From: Allosphingosinicella deserti
GTDB taxonomy: Bacteria > Pseudomonadota > Alphaproteobacteria > Sphingomonadales > Sphingomonadaceae
Direction: 5' to 3'
Assembly: GCF_003012735.1 (NCBI RefSeq)
Contig: NZ_PXYI01000013.1
Coordinates: 62,001-126,000, forward strand
DNA length: 64,000 bases
The translations under genes and the position numbers were made by a program. The notes below the pieces were generated by a model. The model saw only the letters and a list, made by a program, of their open reading frames with translations. It was not told where the DNA came from and searched no databases. Shown piece by piece: positions 7,852 to 15,845 of this stretch; positions within the stretch are counted from its first letter, which is position 1; each line of letters begins with the position of its first letter.

Positions 7852-8292
7852 ATGACTGATGTAGCGCATTGGGTGGGGAGGATCGGCACGATACTCGGGT
7901 GTTTGTCGCTCGTGATCATCGTGTCGGCAGCCGGCGCCTTGTGGTGGTTTGCCGCAGACATGTGCGAAAATACGATCGTTCAAACCATCGAGTCTCCAGA
8001 CCGAAAGCACGTCGTAACAATGTTCGAACGAAGTTGTGGTGCAACGACGGGCTTCAGCACCCAAGTTTCAGTTCTGGAATATGGCAATGTTCCGACTGGG
8101 GGCGGCAACGCCTTTAGGGCCGACACGGATCACGGAAACGCGCGTACCGGAGGGTGGGGCGGGCCTTGGGCTGAGATACGGTGGCTCAGCAATAATCGTT
8201 TGCTGATCCGGTATGCGCAAGGTTCCCGCCTCTTCGAGCAAGATGAACAGGTCTCCGGTGTGAAGATCACTTATCAGATGGCGAATCGTTAA
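7852..8292 (+). CDS. Membrane-anchored hypothetical protein
   Basis: The 146-residue product has one N-terminal transmembrane span (LGCLSLVIIVSAAGALWWFA, about 15-34) and a C-terminal domain predicted outside the cytoplasm. The segment ESPDRKHVVTMFERSCGATT is a conserved pattern I recognise from uncharacterised bacterial proteins whose exposed domain starts with a (S)PD(G/R)K(H/Y) strand and a CGATT motif. Two cysteines may pair. Single gene between copies 9 and 10; function unknown. Confidence 0.68.
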   Translation: MTDVAHWVGRIGTILGCLSLVIIVSAAGALWWFAADMCENTIVQTIESPDRKHVVTMFERSCGATTGFSTQVSVLEYGNVPTGGGNAFRADTDHGNARTGGWGGPWAEIRWLSNNRLLIRYAQGSRLFEQDEQVSGVKITYQMANR

Positions 8293-8437
8293 CGTCAGCT
8301 AAGGGTCGGACCACGTCGTAGCGCTCCACTGGCGCACGCCGGCGGCGAATGTCAGGCTGCCGCGCGGAAGCGGACCTCCGCAGGGGAGGCTTGCGATCGC
8401 GCCGGCAACAGCTGACTCGGGTGGAAAGGCGACATTG
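8291..8437 (+). repeat. S-repeat copy 10
   Basis: Full-length: aacgtcagctaagggtcgg, cgaatgtcaggctgccgcgc, ggaagcggacctccgc, then ggcaacagctgactcgggtg and gaaaggcgacattg. It begins at the stop codon of the preceding gene. Confidence 0.85.
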
Positions 8438-8469
8438 AGCCGCGACCGAAGTTCCGGCATAAGCGGGTT

Positions 8470-8973
8470 ATGCGTGCTGCTCTCAAGGCGTTCACGATTA
8501 CTTTAATCACCTGCGAAGGCGCGACCTTGGCGTGTCCGCCCTCACCGCCGCCGAGCGCTGAGGGTGCAGCCGAGTGGGATAGGCGACTTCAGAGATTTGA
8601 AAAATATGCCGTACAGGCACCTGCGATCGTCTACGGCGTCATGGAAGACAGCCTTGGCTATGACGAGAAGCGGCGGGATTCTAACAGAGTTGGCACTCTA
8701 CGTATCATTCACGTCTACAAAGGTCCCTACCGGAGCGACCAACGTATCAAAGTGCGTCCGGGTTCGCACTTATTGGCAACTTGCTCCATGCCACCGATGT
8801 CGATTGGGCGCGGGTCGTACGGGGTGGTGATCCTCGACAAGACCGCCGGTGGTAAGTCGATGCGACATAATGGCTTTCTCTCGCCGGATCTCATCCGACT
8901 GTTAATGGATAATGGAATCATCAGGAGCGCAAGGGATGCCGAAGGCATGGTCCTCGACAAGGCTAGGCCATGA
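8470..8973 (+). CDS. Secreted hypothetical protein
   Basis: The 167-residue product has a signal-like N-terminus (LKAFTITLITCEGATLACPP) with cysteines near the cleavage region. The remainder (IVYGVMEDSLGY, LRIIHVYKGPY, RIKVRPGSHLLATCSMPP, GSYGVVILDK) resembles the beta-rich metalloprotease-inhibitor-like fold seen in many exported bacterial proteins: vYkG strand, cysteine-containing loop, then a G.Y.VVL strand. That link is only by pattern. Single gene between copies 10 and 11. Confidence 0.62.
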   Translation: MRAALKAFTITLITCEGATLACPPSPPPSAEGAAEWDRRLQRFEKYAVQAPAIVYGVMEDSLGYDEKRRDSNRVGTLRIIHVYKGPYRSDQRIKVRPGSHLLATCSMPPMSIGRGSYGVVILDKTAGGKSMRHNGFLSPDLIRLLMDNGIIRSARDAEGMVLDKARP

Positions 8974-9021
8974 GGGGCAGTTCGGCGCCTTCGCTTAGCT
9001 GACTACTCTACCGGCGGGGAG

Positions 9022-9172
9022 CGAACGTCCGCAATGGAGCGCAGCCGACTGTAGAAACCCGGCCCATCTCGACCAAAACGCGATCGTCGGCCTATCGCGC
9101 GGAACCGGAGCTCGCGCCGCGGCCCTCCCCCGTCGGAGCGAACAGCCGGGTGGGGTGGAAGGTGGACGTTGG
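9022..9172 (+). repeat. S-repeat copy 11 (subfamily B)
   Basis: Left gaacgtccgcaatggagcgc and agccgactgtagaaacccgg, middle gcgatcgtcggcctatcgcg, right gaacagccgggtggggtgga ending in gtggacgttgg. Confidence 0.82.
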
Positions 9173-9182
9173 TGGGTGCGGG

Positions 9183-9503
9183 TTATTGGTCTTGGAAAGA
9201 CCAGCTTAGGCTGCTGGCGTATGTGCCCGGCTCTGCAGCGCCGCCAGCGCCGGTGGCGGGATGAAATTTGCCCCGCCGCAAGATCTGCCGGCATGTCTCA
9301 GCATCTAAGGAGGAGAAGCCGCTCGACGCGATAACGCGGCAGTTGGTTGGTTTCCCGGCCTCATTTACGTTTACCTCGAAACCCACGACGCCCTGCTCAC
9401 CATTTCGCAGGGCTGAAGGGGGGTAACTGACCCAGGTAGATGGAGGCGTGACCGGAACCGGGACGTTTGAACCGGCGAAAGCCAATGCGAGAAGGATGGT
9501 CAT
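9183..9503 (-). CDS. TonB C-terminal-domain protein (short, exported)
   Basis: The 106-residue protein has a short hydrophobic leader (MTILLALAFAG) followed by a TonB/TolA C-terminal domain: WVSYPPSALRNGEQGVVGF (the YP..a...g..G.v...f signature), then AGKPTNCRVIASSGFSSLD and the closing KFHPA strand. In TonB systems this domain contacts outer-membrane receptors. Here there is no long Pro-rich spacer, so it cannot span the periplasm like TonB itself and may be a soluble periplasmic relative. Single gene between copies 11 and 12. Confidence 0.8.
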   Translation of the reverse strand: MTILLALAFAGSNVPVPVTPPSTWVSYPPSALRNGEQGVVGFEVNVNEAGKPTNCRVIASSGFSSLDAETCRQILRRGKFHPATGAGGAAEPGTYASSLSWSFQDQ

Positions 9504-9527
9504 TAGCGATCAATACTTTGCGAACTG

Positions 9528-9675
9528 AATGTCCGCAACGGGTCGTTCTGCGCTGTAGGATGGCGGACGCTCCGGACCAGGCGCGAATGTCAGCCTGTCA
9601 CGCGCAACCGGACATCCGCCGCCGCGGCCTTCGATTGCGCCGGTGACAGCCGAATCGGGTGGGAATGCGACATTG
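9528..9675 (+). repeat. S-repeat copy 12 (subfamily B)
   Basis: aatgtccgcaacgggtcg left end, cgcgaatgtcagcctgtcac, caaccggacatccgccgccg, right tgacagccgaatcgggtggg with aatgcgacattg. Both outer arms (aatgtccgc / gcgacatt) are very clear here. Confidence 0.85.
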
Positions 9676-9811
9676 CGCTCGAGCCGGCACGCGGGCTGCC
9701 GCCGCTTGCGAGAAACCTAGTTCGGTGTCCATAGACCGGCAGGAGTTCAGACGACGATCCTCAGCGGTCTAGGAAGACGACTTCGCCTTTCATGACATCG
9801 GAGTTTTGAAT

Positions 9812-10141
9812 ATGTGGAAAATGAGCGAGATACGCGACTATGTCGAATACAAGATTGAGTTGTGTCAAGACAGCCATGGGAGAAGGTCACTACGCCTTAC
9901 AGATACCAAGACGGCTGGCAATCGTCCAGACGCAATCTTCGAAACTGGAGTCGTGTCCAATGATATCCTAAGGACAAGGGATCTGTACCTGCTCTCGGAA
10001 GAGGTGCGTCTGGTTGACGGAGGGCAGTTCGAGTTTGACGCTCACGGGATCTGGTTTACGAAAGAAGAAATGGATGCGCTCGATGAAGAGCGGGAAGTAA
10101 CGTGGTCTACCAAATCGCCGCCACGCCTCGCTCCTCGCTAA
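9812..10141 (+). CDS. Hypothetical protein
   Basis: The 109-residue acidic, soluble protein has no recognised domain (MWKMSEIRDYVEYKIEL start, SNDILRTRDLYLLSEE middle). The ATG at 9812 was chosen because GGAG lies about 8 bases upstream. A TTG two codons earlier is less likely. Its base composition is less GC-rich at third positions than the flanking repeats. Single gene between copies 12 and 13. Confidence 0.6.
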   Translation: MWKMSEIRDYVEYKIELCQDSHGRRSLRLTDTKTAGNRPDAIFETGVVSNDILRTRDLYLLSEEVRLVDGGQFEFDAHGIWFTKEEMDALDEEREVTWSTKSPPRLAPR

Positions 10142-10252
10142 GCTTCATGTGACTGTTCTGGTGATCAGGTGGGCATATAACCTTCTTGGTCGCGAGTGAA
10201 GAGGTGTGGCGTCCCTCCGCAGATGCGACCGGCGTGTCTACATCAGGGGATC

Positions 10253-10400
10253 TATGTCACCTATGGGTCGAAGCACGTCGTAGGTCCTTGGATGGCGCAT
10301 GCCGGCGGCGAACGGCAGGGTGCCGCGCGGAAGCGGAACTTCGTCGGGTCGCCTGGCGATCCGCGCGGGAATGACAGGGCAGGGTGGATTCCAGACCTTC
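10253..10400 (+). repeat. S-repeat copy 13 (subfamily A)
   Basis: atgtcacctatgggtcg left, cacgtcgtaggtccttggat, gccgcgcggaagcggaact middle, gggaatgacagggcagggtg right, ending in a degenerate agaccttccg. Confidence 0.82.
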
Positions 10401-10451
10401 CGCTCGTCCTCCGCGAAGCTCGGCAGCATCGCAGTCCCGAGCTTTCGGAGG

Positions 10452-10961
10452 TCAATCGTCGGGCGCGACGCGTGCCCAGAGGTCGTTGAATGCGATTGCG
10501 TCGAAAAAGGCGGAGGCGCGGGTCACGCTCCCACTCTTCATCTGGAAAAACCAGGCGTAGGTGTTAACGTAAGGCTTGCCGTCGCGTGCTGTGCCGGCGG
10601 CTTCGAAGTGGATGACGACGCGATCACCATCGGCTGTTATGCTCTTGATGGTCGGCTTGATCCCGACCGACATGCGCGCGTTGAACGGGCGGATGACCTC
10701 GCGCAGGAAAGCTTCTTTGGTCGGATAGGTCTTCGACACGACCGAGTTGCCCTCGATGGTCCAGCTCGCCTCGTCGGCGAGCAATTGGAACGGGCTGCCG
10801 GTGCCGGCAGTCCAGGCATCGAAGCTGCGCTGCACGATCGTCTTGTTTCCGGATGGCGTCTGCGCGTACGCGCCGGACGACAAGGCCAAAAAGCCAAGAC
10901 TGGTCGCCGCGAATGCCACACTCGCGCGCACGGCGAAGGATCTGCAGAAGGTGCTCGTCAT
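10452..10961 (-). CDS. Secreted SnoaL-like / NTF2-fold protein
   Basis: The 169-residue product has a signal peptide (hydrophobic core FAATSLGFLALSS, AYA-QTPS cleavage) followed by a SnoaL/NTF2-like ester-cyclase-type domain: VQRSFDAWTAG, an aromatic-rich WTIEGN segment, FLREVIRPFNARM, then VVIHFEAAGTARDGKPY and NTYAWFF. Members bind small hydrophobic ligands or act as isomerases. It is first in a minus-strand run with the SDR (11015) and HbpS/GlcG-like (11864) genes; spacing of 53 and 45 bases suggests a common transcript under the divergent LysR regulator. Confidence 0.85.
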   Translation of the reverse strand: MTSTFCRSFAVRASVAFAATSLGFLALSSGAYAQTPSGNKTIVQRSFDAWTAGTGSPFQLLADEASWTIEGNSVVSKTYPTKEAFLREVIRPFNARMSVGIKPTIKSITADGDRVVIHFEAAGTARDGKPYVNTYAWFFQMKSGSVTRASAFFDAIAFNDLWARVAPDD

Positions 10962-11014
10962 CGTCTTTCTCCTGATTGAGTGAGGGGCGGTAATCCGCGC
11001 CGCCGATCGCCGGG

Positions 11015-11818
11015 TTAGATCTGGGCAGTCCAGGCCGCAGCCTGTGCATCCTTCAGCATGTCCTCGACGAACTGCGGGCAGACATTGCGGACCTTGCCGG
11101 TGTCGGCCGGGACGATTTCGATCATGCGGTCGATCATCTCCTGCGGGTCGAGATGTCCCTGCGGGCTAGCGAGCAGCGCATCGAAGGTGGCGCGCAGCTC
11201 GTTACGCTTGGTGAAATTCCTGGCATCATCCAGCCAGCGGAAGGCTGTATCCGCCATGGTCTCGTTGTATCCGGTGAGATAAGCGCCGGGGTTGATCGTC
11301 TGGACCTTGATCCCGAACGGCGCGACTTCCTGTGCAATTGCCTCCGCCATGGATTCCAGTGCGTGCTTGGTGGAGACGTAGGTGCCCCAGCCCGCAGGCG
11401 TGAACAGGCCGCCCATGGACGAGGTGAAGACGACCTTGGCGTGGCGTCCCTCCGCTACCCAGCGGCGAATGAAGCCCTGCGTCAGCTCGAGTGGCTTGAA
11501 CACGTTGATCTCGTAATTCCTGCGGAAGAGATCGAGCGGAATCTCGCTCACCGGTCCGCTCTCGCCGTAGCCGGCATTGTTCCAGAGCACGTCGACATCC
11601 AATGTCTGGATGAACGCCATGTCGTAGGAGTCGGTGAGATCGAGCTTCTCGACCCGGACATTGTCGAGCCCGAATTCGGCTACCTTGTTACGTAATGCCG
11701 CCACCTGGGGGCTGATCTGAGCGGTGGCGATAATGGTGTGGCCCGCCTTCGCCATGCCGATCGCAGCGGCCTCGCCGAAGCCGGAGCCTGCGCCGGTGAT
11801 GAGGATGGTCTTCGTCAT
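11015..11818 (-). CDS. Short-chain dehydrogenase/reductase (SDR)
   Basis: The 267-residue classical SDR has the Rossmann motif TGAGSGFG at about 8-15, NNAG at 80-83, and catalytic Ser133/134, Tyr147 and Lys151 (YVSTK). It should oxidise or reduce a hydroxyl/carbonyl on a small molecule with NAD(P)(H); the substrate is unknown. It lies between a SnoaL-like and a heme-binding-like gene on the same strand, divergent from a LysR gene. That arrangement is common when a LysR regulator controls a small catabolic or detoxification unit. Confidence 0.92.
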   Translation of the reverse strand: MTKTILITGAGSGFGEAAAIGMAKAGHTIIATAQISPQVAALRNKVAEFGLDNVRVEKLDLTDSYDMAFIQTLDVDVLWNNAGYGESGPVSEIPLDLFRRNYEINVFKPLELTQGFIRRWVAEGRHAKVVFTSSMGGLFTPAGWGTYVSTKHALESMAEAIAQEVAPFGIKVQTINPGAYLTGYNETMADTAFRWLDDARNFTKRNELRATFDALLASPQGHLDPQEMIDRMIEIVPADTGKVRNVCPQFVEDMLKDAQAAAWTAQI

Positions 11819-11863
11819 GATCGTTCTCCTGGTGCTAGCGGTCGTGGTTGCGAGAGAAGAAAC

Positions 11864-12280
11864 TCAGCCGTTGAGCGTAGCGAGCGCGGCTTCGGCGATG
11901 GCCAAGTCTTGCGACGGCGCGCCGCCCGAGACGCCGATGGCGCCGATGAGCACGCCGTCTGCGTCGATCAGCGGCACTCCGCCGGGAAAGGGCATCAACC
12001 CGCCGTTGCTGGCCTGGAGGTTCGGGGCCGGCGCACCCGGCTGGCAGTAATCCCACACGGCGGCGCTGCTCGTGCCGAACAACGCGGCCGTACGTGCCTT
12101 CCCGATGGCGACATCAATCGAGCCGAGCACCGCGCCGTCCATGCGGGCAAAGGCCTTGAGGTGTGCGCCGGCGTCCAGCACGGCGACAATGACATGAACG
12201 CCCATCGCGGCGGCGTGGGCCTGGCCGGCGACGAGCAGGACCTGCGCTTGGTCTGCGGTAATGGTCTCCGAGATGGTCAT
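11864..12280 (-). CDS. GlcG/HbpS-family protein (DUF336)
   Basis: The 138-residue protein matches the GlcG/HbpS fold: an AQVLLVAGQAHAAAMGV helix, VIVAVLDAGAHLKAFARMDG, KARTAALFG, and a closing FPGGVPLIDADGVLIGAIGV with VSGG. Family members bind heme or accompany glycolate and other oxidative catabolic enzymes. It is the first gene downstream of the shared intergenic space with LysR (12389), 108 bases away, so it is the likely direct target. Confidence 0.9.
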   Translation of the reverse strand: MTISETITADQAQVLLVAGQAHAAAMGVHVIVAVLDAGAHLKAFARMDGAVLGSIDVAIGKARTAALFGTSSAAVWDYCQPGAPAPNLQASNGGLMPFPGGVPLIDADGVLIGAIGVSGGAPSQDLAIAEAALATLNG

Positions 12281-12343
12281 CGTGGGGCTCCTCGATCCGG
12301 CAGCGCCGGTGACAGGAGTGATGTGCGCCGTCTGGACTGTTGC

Positions 12344-12362
12344 GATAAGCTGGCTAGTTATC
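12344..12362. promoter_or_regulatory. Inverted repeat in the LysR divergent promoter
   Basis: gataa-N9-ttatc is a perfect 5-base inverted repeat centred in the 108-base gap between the LysR gene and the divergent HbpS/GlcG-like gene. An A/T-edged dyad in this position fits a LysR-type activator site, but the binding is inferred from position only. Confidence 0.4.
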
Positions 12363-12388
12363 CGAACTATGCTGAGCCAGAATCAGTA

Positions 12389-13276
12389 ATGCGCAACACC
12401 GACTTGTCCGAGCTCGCTGCCTTTGATGCGGTCGCCCGCCATCGCAGCTTTCGCAAAGCGGCCGAAGAGCGGGGTGTCACAGCCTCGGCGATCAGCCACG
12501 CAGTGTCGAACCTGGAGGCGCGCGTCGGCATCCGCCTGCTCAACCGCACGACCCGCAGCGTGTCGCTGACCGACGCAGGCGCAATGCTGCTGAGGCAGCT
12601 TTCGCCCGCCTTCCGTGACATCTCTTCGGCGCTGGATGCACTCAACCAGTATCGGGACACGCCATTCGGCAAGGTGAGAATCAACGCGCCGAACTCGATT
12701 GCGCCATTCGTGCTCGGGCCGGTGATCGGCAAGCTGATCGAGTGCAATCCGAACCTGGAGCTGGAGATCGTCGCCACCGACCGTCTGATCGATATCGTCG
12801 AGGAAGGCTTCGACGCGGGCATCCGGCTGGGCGAGAGTCTGCGTGAGGGCATGACCGCCGTGCGCATCAAGCCGCGTATGAGCCTCGTGGTGGTGGGCTC
12901 GCCTGCCTATTTCGCACGGCACCCTGTCCCACGGACACCCGCGGACCTGAAGAGCCACATTTGCATCCAGAATATGTACCCGAGCACCGCGCGCTATCCA
13001 TGGTTCTTCAGTCGCGAGGGTCAGGAAGTCGAGTTTCAGCCGACCGGCCCATTGGCGCTTCACGACCACGAGCTGATGATCGAAGCGGCGCTTGCAGACG
13101 TTGCGCTCGCCTACGTCTGGGAAGATCGCGCACAGCCCTACGTGGAGGCAGGTCGGCTGATCCGATGCTTGGATGAATGGATTGTGCCGGAAGACTGGCT
13201 TTATCTCTATTACCCCGCTCGAAGGCATATGTCGGCCGGGCTGCGCGCCGTGATTGAAGCGCTCCGCGTCAGCTAG
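12389..13276 (+). CDS. LysR-family transcriptional regulator
   Basis: The 295-residue regulator has an N-terminal winged helix-turn-helix (LAAFDAVARHRSFRKAAEE, SAISHAVSNLEARVGIRLL, RSVSLTDAG; about residues 6-64) and a LysR substrate-binding domain with the pattern seen in the AaeR/DmlR-like branch (GKVRINAPNSIA, GFDAGIRLGESL, VVVGSPAYFARH). It is transcribed away from the HbpS/SDR/SnoaL-like genes and probably controls them. The start is the ATG at 12389. Confidence 0.93.
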   Translation: MRNTDLSELAAFDAVARHRSFRKAAEERGVTASAISHAVSNLEARVGIRLLNRTTRSVSLTDAGAMLLRQLSPAFRDISSALDALNQYRDTPFGKVRINAPNSIAPFVLGPVIGKLIECNPNLELEIVATDRLIDIVEEGFDAGIRLGESLREGMTAVRIKPRMSLVVVGSPAYFARHPVPRTPADLKSHICIQNMYPSTARYPWFFSREGQEVEFQPTGPLALHDHELMIEAALADVALAYVWEDRAQPYVEAGRLIRCLDEWIVPEDWLYLYYPARRHMSAGLRAVIEALRVS

Positions 13277-13505
13277 GACGATGCCAACGCCAGATCGCTG
13301 TCCCATCCACTGACGCCTATTAGCGATAACGGTAGCATGGCCGACCGGTTATGGCACAACGTACCCTCGCCTTGCTCCGACTCCGAACCTGCCCGGTTTA
13401 CGATCCCTGATATCGGCCACCCGGTGAAGCTATTTATGAACGTGTGATGGGCAGCCCGCTTGGCCCTAGGAGGCTCTATCCACCACTTTGGTGACTGGTG
13501 CCTAG
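13277..13505. other. Non-coding stretch before S-repeat copy 14
   Basis: I find no convincing gene in these roughly 230 bases after the LysR gene. Short frames exist on both strands but none has a family pattern or ribosome site. With copy 14 they make up the gene-free block 13277-13675. Confidence 0.5.
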
Positions 13506-13651
13506 GTCTGAAAAGGGTCGATCCGCGCTGTAGCGCGGGGCTCACGCTTGAGGCGGCGCGATCGTCAGCCTGGCCGGCGAAAGCGGACGTACGCTGCCTC
13601 GGCCGCCGACGACGCCGGGAACAGCCTGGTAGGGTGGAAAGGCGACCTTCG
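13506..13651 (+). repeat. S-repeat copy 14
   Basis: Left aaaagggtcgatccgcgctg, middle gcgatcgtcagcctggccgg and gaaagcggacgtacgctgcc, right gggaacagcctggtagggtg followed by gaaaggcgacc. Confidence 0.8.
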
Positions 13652-13675
13652 GTAGTGCAGTGTCGGGAGGTGGTT

Positions 13676-13984
13676 ATGATCAAGCGAAGTGGGAGGCAGA
13701 TGACCGCGACCCGGATTGTCGAGTTAGATGATGGAAGCTCAGTGCTTGAGACATTAGACTTCCGTTCAGAGTTCTCATTCGAGGATTTCGCAGAATGGAT
13801 CACCGCCGCGTTGCGGGTGCAGCCCAAGAGTGGCGTGATCGTTGCAGACATGCAACCTTTCACCTTCGACTGGGAGGGCTCGACATTCGATGCAGCATGG
13901 AGCGACGATCATGGCTGCTTCGTCAAAGCGCCATTCGGCCAAACAGCTCAGCTTCGCGCCTTGCAGTCTGCTCTTGCAGCCTGA
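13676..13984 (+). CDS. Hypothetical protein
   Basis: The 102-residue product starts at an ATG with GGGAGG 5-6 bases upstream. It is soluble and mixed alpha/beta (TATRIVELDDGSSVLETLDF, FEDFAEWITAALRV, FTFDWEGSTFDAAWS, DDHGCFVKAPFG). Not a family I can name. Single gene between copies 14 and 15. Confidence 0.6.
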   Translation: MIKRSGRQMTATRIVELDDGSSVLETLDFRSEFSFEDFAEWITAALRVQPKSGVIVADMQPFTFDWEGSTFDAAWSDDHGCFVKAPFGQTAQLRALQSALAA

Positions 13985-14029
13985 TCTCCCTTCGACGGCG
14001 CGGCCAGAAATCTGAAATCGCAGAGCCCG

Positions 14030-14168
14030 TATTGGGTCGCACCCGGTCGACCGTCTCAATCTGACCGGGTGACCGTGCCAACGTTAGACCGCCGCGCGAA
14101 AGCCGACGTTCGCCGGCATCGCAGCCGAGCATGGCTGGAGCAGCTGAATCGGGTGGAAAGCAGACCTA
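14030..14168 (+). repeat. S-repeat copy 15 (overlaps a gene end)
   Basis: gtattgggtcgcacccggtc left, gccaacgttagaccgccgcg and gaaagccgacgttcgccgg middle, gcagctgaatcgggtggaaa right with gcagacct. It encodes the last codons of the minus-strand gene ending at 14056. Confidence 0.75.
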
Positions 14169-14730
14169 GGCTCTTCGGTTGCGGACGGTATTTGAGGCCG
14201 GTAGTCTCAATGTCGGCGGCGGTGATCTTGAAGTGGTCATGCGTGCCGTTCGCTGAACTGACGATCATGCCTCCGAATACGTATTCGCCAACCTGCAGAG
14301 GGCGCAACCATTCGCGCCAGCTGGAGTCCAGCTGCCTAGCGCCCCAGGCACGCTCGGCCCGGGAGCTGCTCGGGGCGGCAACCTCCATCATCTGCTCGAT
14401 GAAGGCGCGTCGTTCCCTCACGGGCATGTAGGGCTCAGCGGCGGGTCCGTTCAGTATGAACTCCTTCAGCTTCCCGTCAGTGGCGATGAAGTAAGTTGCG
14501 AGGCGATCACCCGTAGGTAGCTCGTAGCGGACCTCAGTAGCGCGGAGATGCGGTGACGCGCGCGCCATTGTCGAGGATCGCTCAGCGTCACGTACTCCGA
14601 GGTGCCGTTTCGCGGCCTGCACCAGAGCTTCGGCCCGCTGCTCGCCGCTTGGCTCGGCAGCGTGACACGCAGCTGCGATGCAGACGAGGGCGTAAGCCGA
14701 AAGCCGCGAGAAGGTTGCGGGACCCCTCAC
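14056..14730 (-). CDS. Secreted hypothetical protein with repeat-encoded C-terminus
   Basis: The 224-residue product starts with GTG and a signal-like segment (FSRLSAYALVCIAAACHA). The body (LVQAAKRHLGVRDAER, ATEVRYELPTGDRLATYF, FIEQMMEVA) matches no family I know. The GTG overlaps the TGA of the upstream gene as GTGA, so the two are probably translationally coupled. About 35 C-terminal residues (SCSSHARLRCRRTSAFARRS and on) lie in S-repeat copy 15, so the native end may be lost. Confidence 0.6.
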   Translation of the reverse strand: MRGPATFSRLSAYALVCIAAACHAAEPSGEQRAEALVQAAKRHLGVRDAERSSTMARASPHLRATEVRYELPTGDRLATYFIATDGKLKEFILNGPAAEPYMPVRERRAFIEQMMEVAAPSSSRAERAWGARQLDSSWREWLRPLQVGEYVFGGMIVSSANGTHDHFKITAADIETTGLKYRPQPKSLGLLSTRFSCSSHARLRCRRTSAFARRSNVGTVTRSD

Positions 14731-15560
14731 GGCTTTAGGAAACCGGGGAGGTATCGGATCTGCATTTCGACACAAGTCTCGGCTGGGCGAGATCCGTCCT
14801 GCCCAAATGGTTGTCGACCGTCGTAGCTCCAGGCAATCCGTCCGTCGGGTCGAAGCCGAACACGATCGCGCGGTAACCCGCACGTGTCAGCAACAGCGTC
14901 GAGCAGATTCTGTGACACGGTCCGAGGCAGGAACGATCCGGTCGAGGTGGTCCGGTAGTCGTCCAGACGAGCGAACTCATGCGACAACGCCGCCATACGG
15001 GTAAGGGCGCGTGTGAAGCTCTCGCGCTGCCCTGCAAAGAGGCGCTCCGCCTCGCCTTGGGCCGCAGTTCTCAGCGGCGGACAGTTCGCGACCCACGACC
15101 GGAACCGTCGGTTCAACGCGCTCCAGAGTTGCCGTCCCGACGAGCCGGACGAGACGAGGTGCTCGGTCCAGCAGGCCTGTCGGTAGTGCCGGTCCTCCAG
15201 CATCGATGCAAGAAAGATCACATAACCGCGCCGGTTGCGGACCATCTGGACGAGAACGGGCACATCGCGCGGCTGCCACTCCGCGTGCGCGTTGAGCAGG
15301 ACGGCGCGTCGCGGCAGGCTTTCGGCGCAGTCCTCCCCCTTGCGCGGGCGATATTCAGTGCTGAACTCGACATCGCCGATCGGCCCGCCCGTCTCGCAAG
15401 TGTCGGGAGGCAGGTTGATCACATCTGCGAACAACGGCTCCGGACCTGCGGCACAGGTCAGCACCACGAGCAAGACCGCGACGCGTAGGGCGCGTGCAAT
15501 GGCGTGGTTTGGCCGCGCCGATCCGTCGAGTGGATCACGGACGGTCCGGGCACCAAGCAT
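14727..15560 (-). CDS. Secreted hypothetical protein, coupled to downstream gene
   Basis: Starting at the ATG at 15560 gives 277 residues with a hydrophobic export signal (LRVAVLLVVLTCAAGPEPLFA). The frame is open to 15689, so an earlier start is possible. The mature part is polar with several cysteines (TCETGG, EDCAESLP, ANCPPL, TCGLPRD, TCVEMQI), suggesting a periplasmic or surface protein. It ends in TGA overlapping the GTG of the next gene. Function unknown; the pair probably works together. Confidence 0.62.
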   Translation of the reverse strand: MLGARTVRDPLDGSARPNHAIARALRVAVLLVVLTCAAGPEPLFADVINLPPDTCETGGPIGDVEFSTEYRPRKGEDCAESLPRRAVLLNAHAEWQPRDVPVLVQMVRNRRGYVIFLASMLEDRHYRQACWTEHLVSSGSSGRQLWSALNRRFRSWVANCPPLRTAAQGEAERLFAGQRESFTRALTRMAALSHEFARLDDYRTTSTGSFLPRTVSQNLLDAVADTCGLPRDRVRLRPDGRIAWSYDGRQPFGQDGSRPAETCVEMQIRYLPGFLKP

Positions 15561-15716
15561 CGTCAGGACATTCGCGATGAATCCTGCTCCCTTGCACAAT
15601 CGCGGTTCGACGGCGGTAAGAGCGCGATCATAGCAGCAGAGTACCGGGTCTGTGAATTTCCGCAATTGATGTCGTGGACGGCGCTCCACTCAACCGGCAT
15701 TTTTGTCGGTGTTTGA

Positions 15717-15845
15717 GCCGCTTCGGACAACCATGCCTCCCTGCGGGTGCTTCAGAAAATCGGATTTGCCGTCCTCGGCGAAGGCACATTCTTCTTCGAG
15801 CTGCACAACTCAGAGGTCAAAGAGGTCATTCTCGCGCTGGATTGA
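15717..15845 (+). pseudogene. 3' remnant of a GNAT acetyltransferase gene
   Basis: After a stop at 15714-15716 the frame reads DNHASLRVLQKIGFAVLGEG and ends EVILALD then TGA at 15843-15845. This is motif B of GNAT N-acetyltransferases (N.aS.rvl.K.GF...ge) plus the closing strand. The rest of the gene, including the acetyl-CoA-binding motif A, is absent upstream. S-repeat copy 16 starts on the next base. It looks like a cassette truncated at its 5' side. Confidence 0.6.

Noticed and set aside
12383-13306. Minus-strand frame across the LysR gene
   Set aside because: Antisense shadow with no pattern; LysR on the plus strand is unambiguous.
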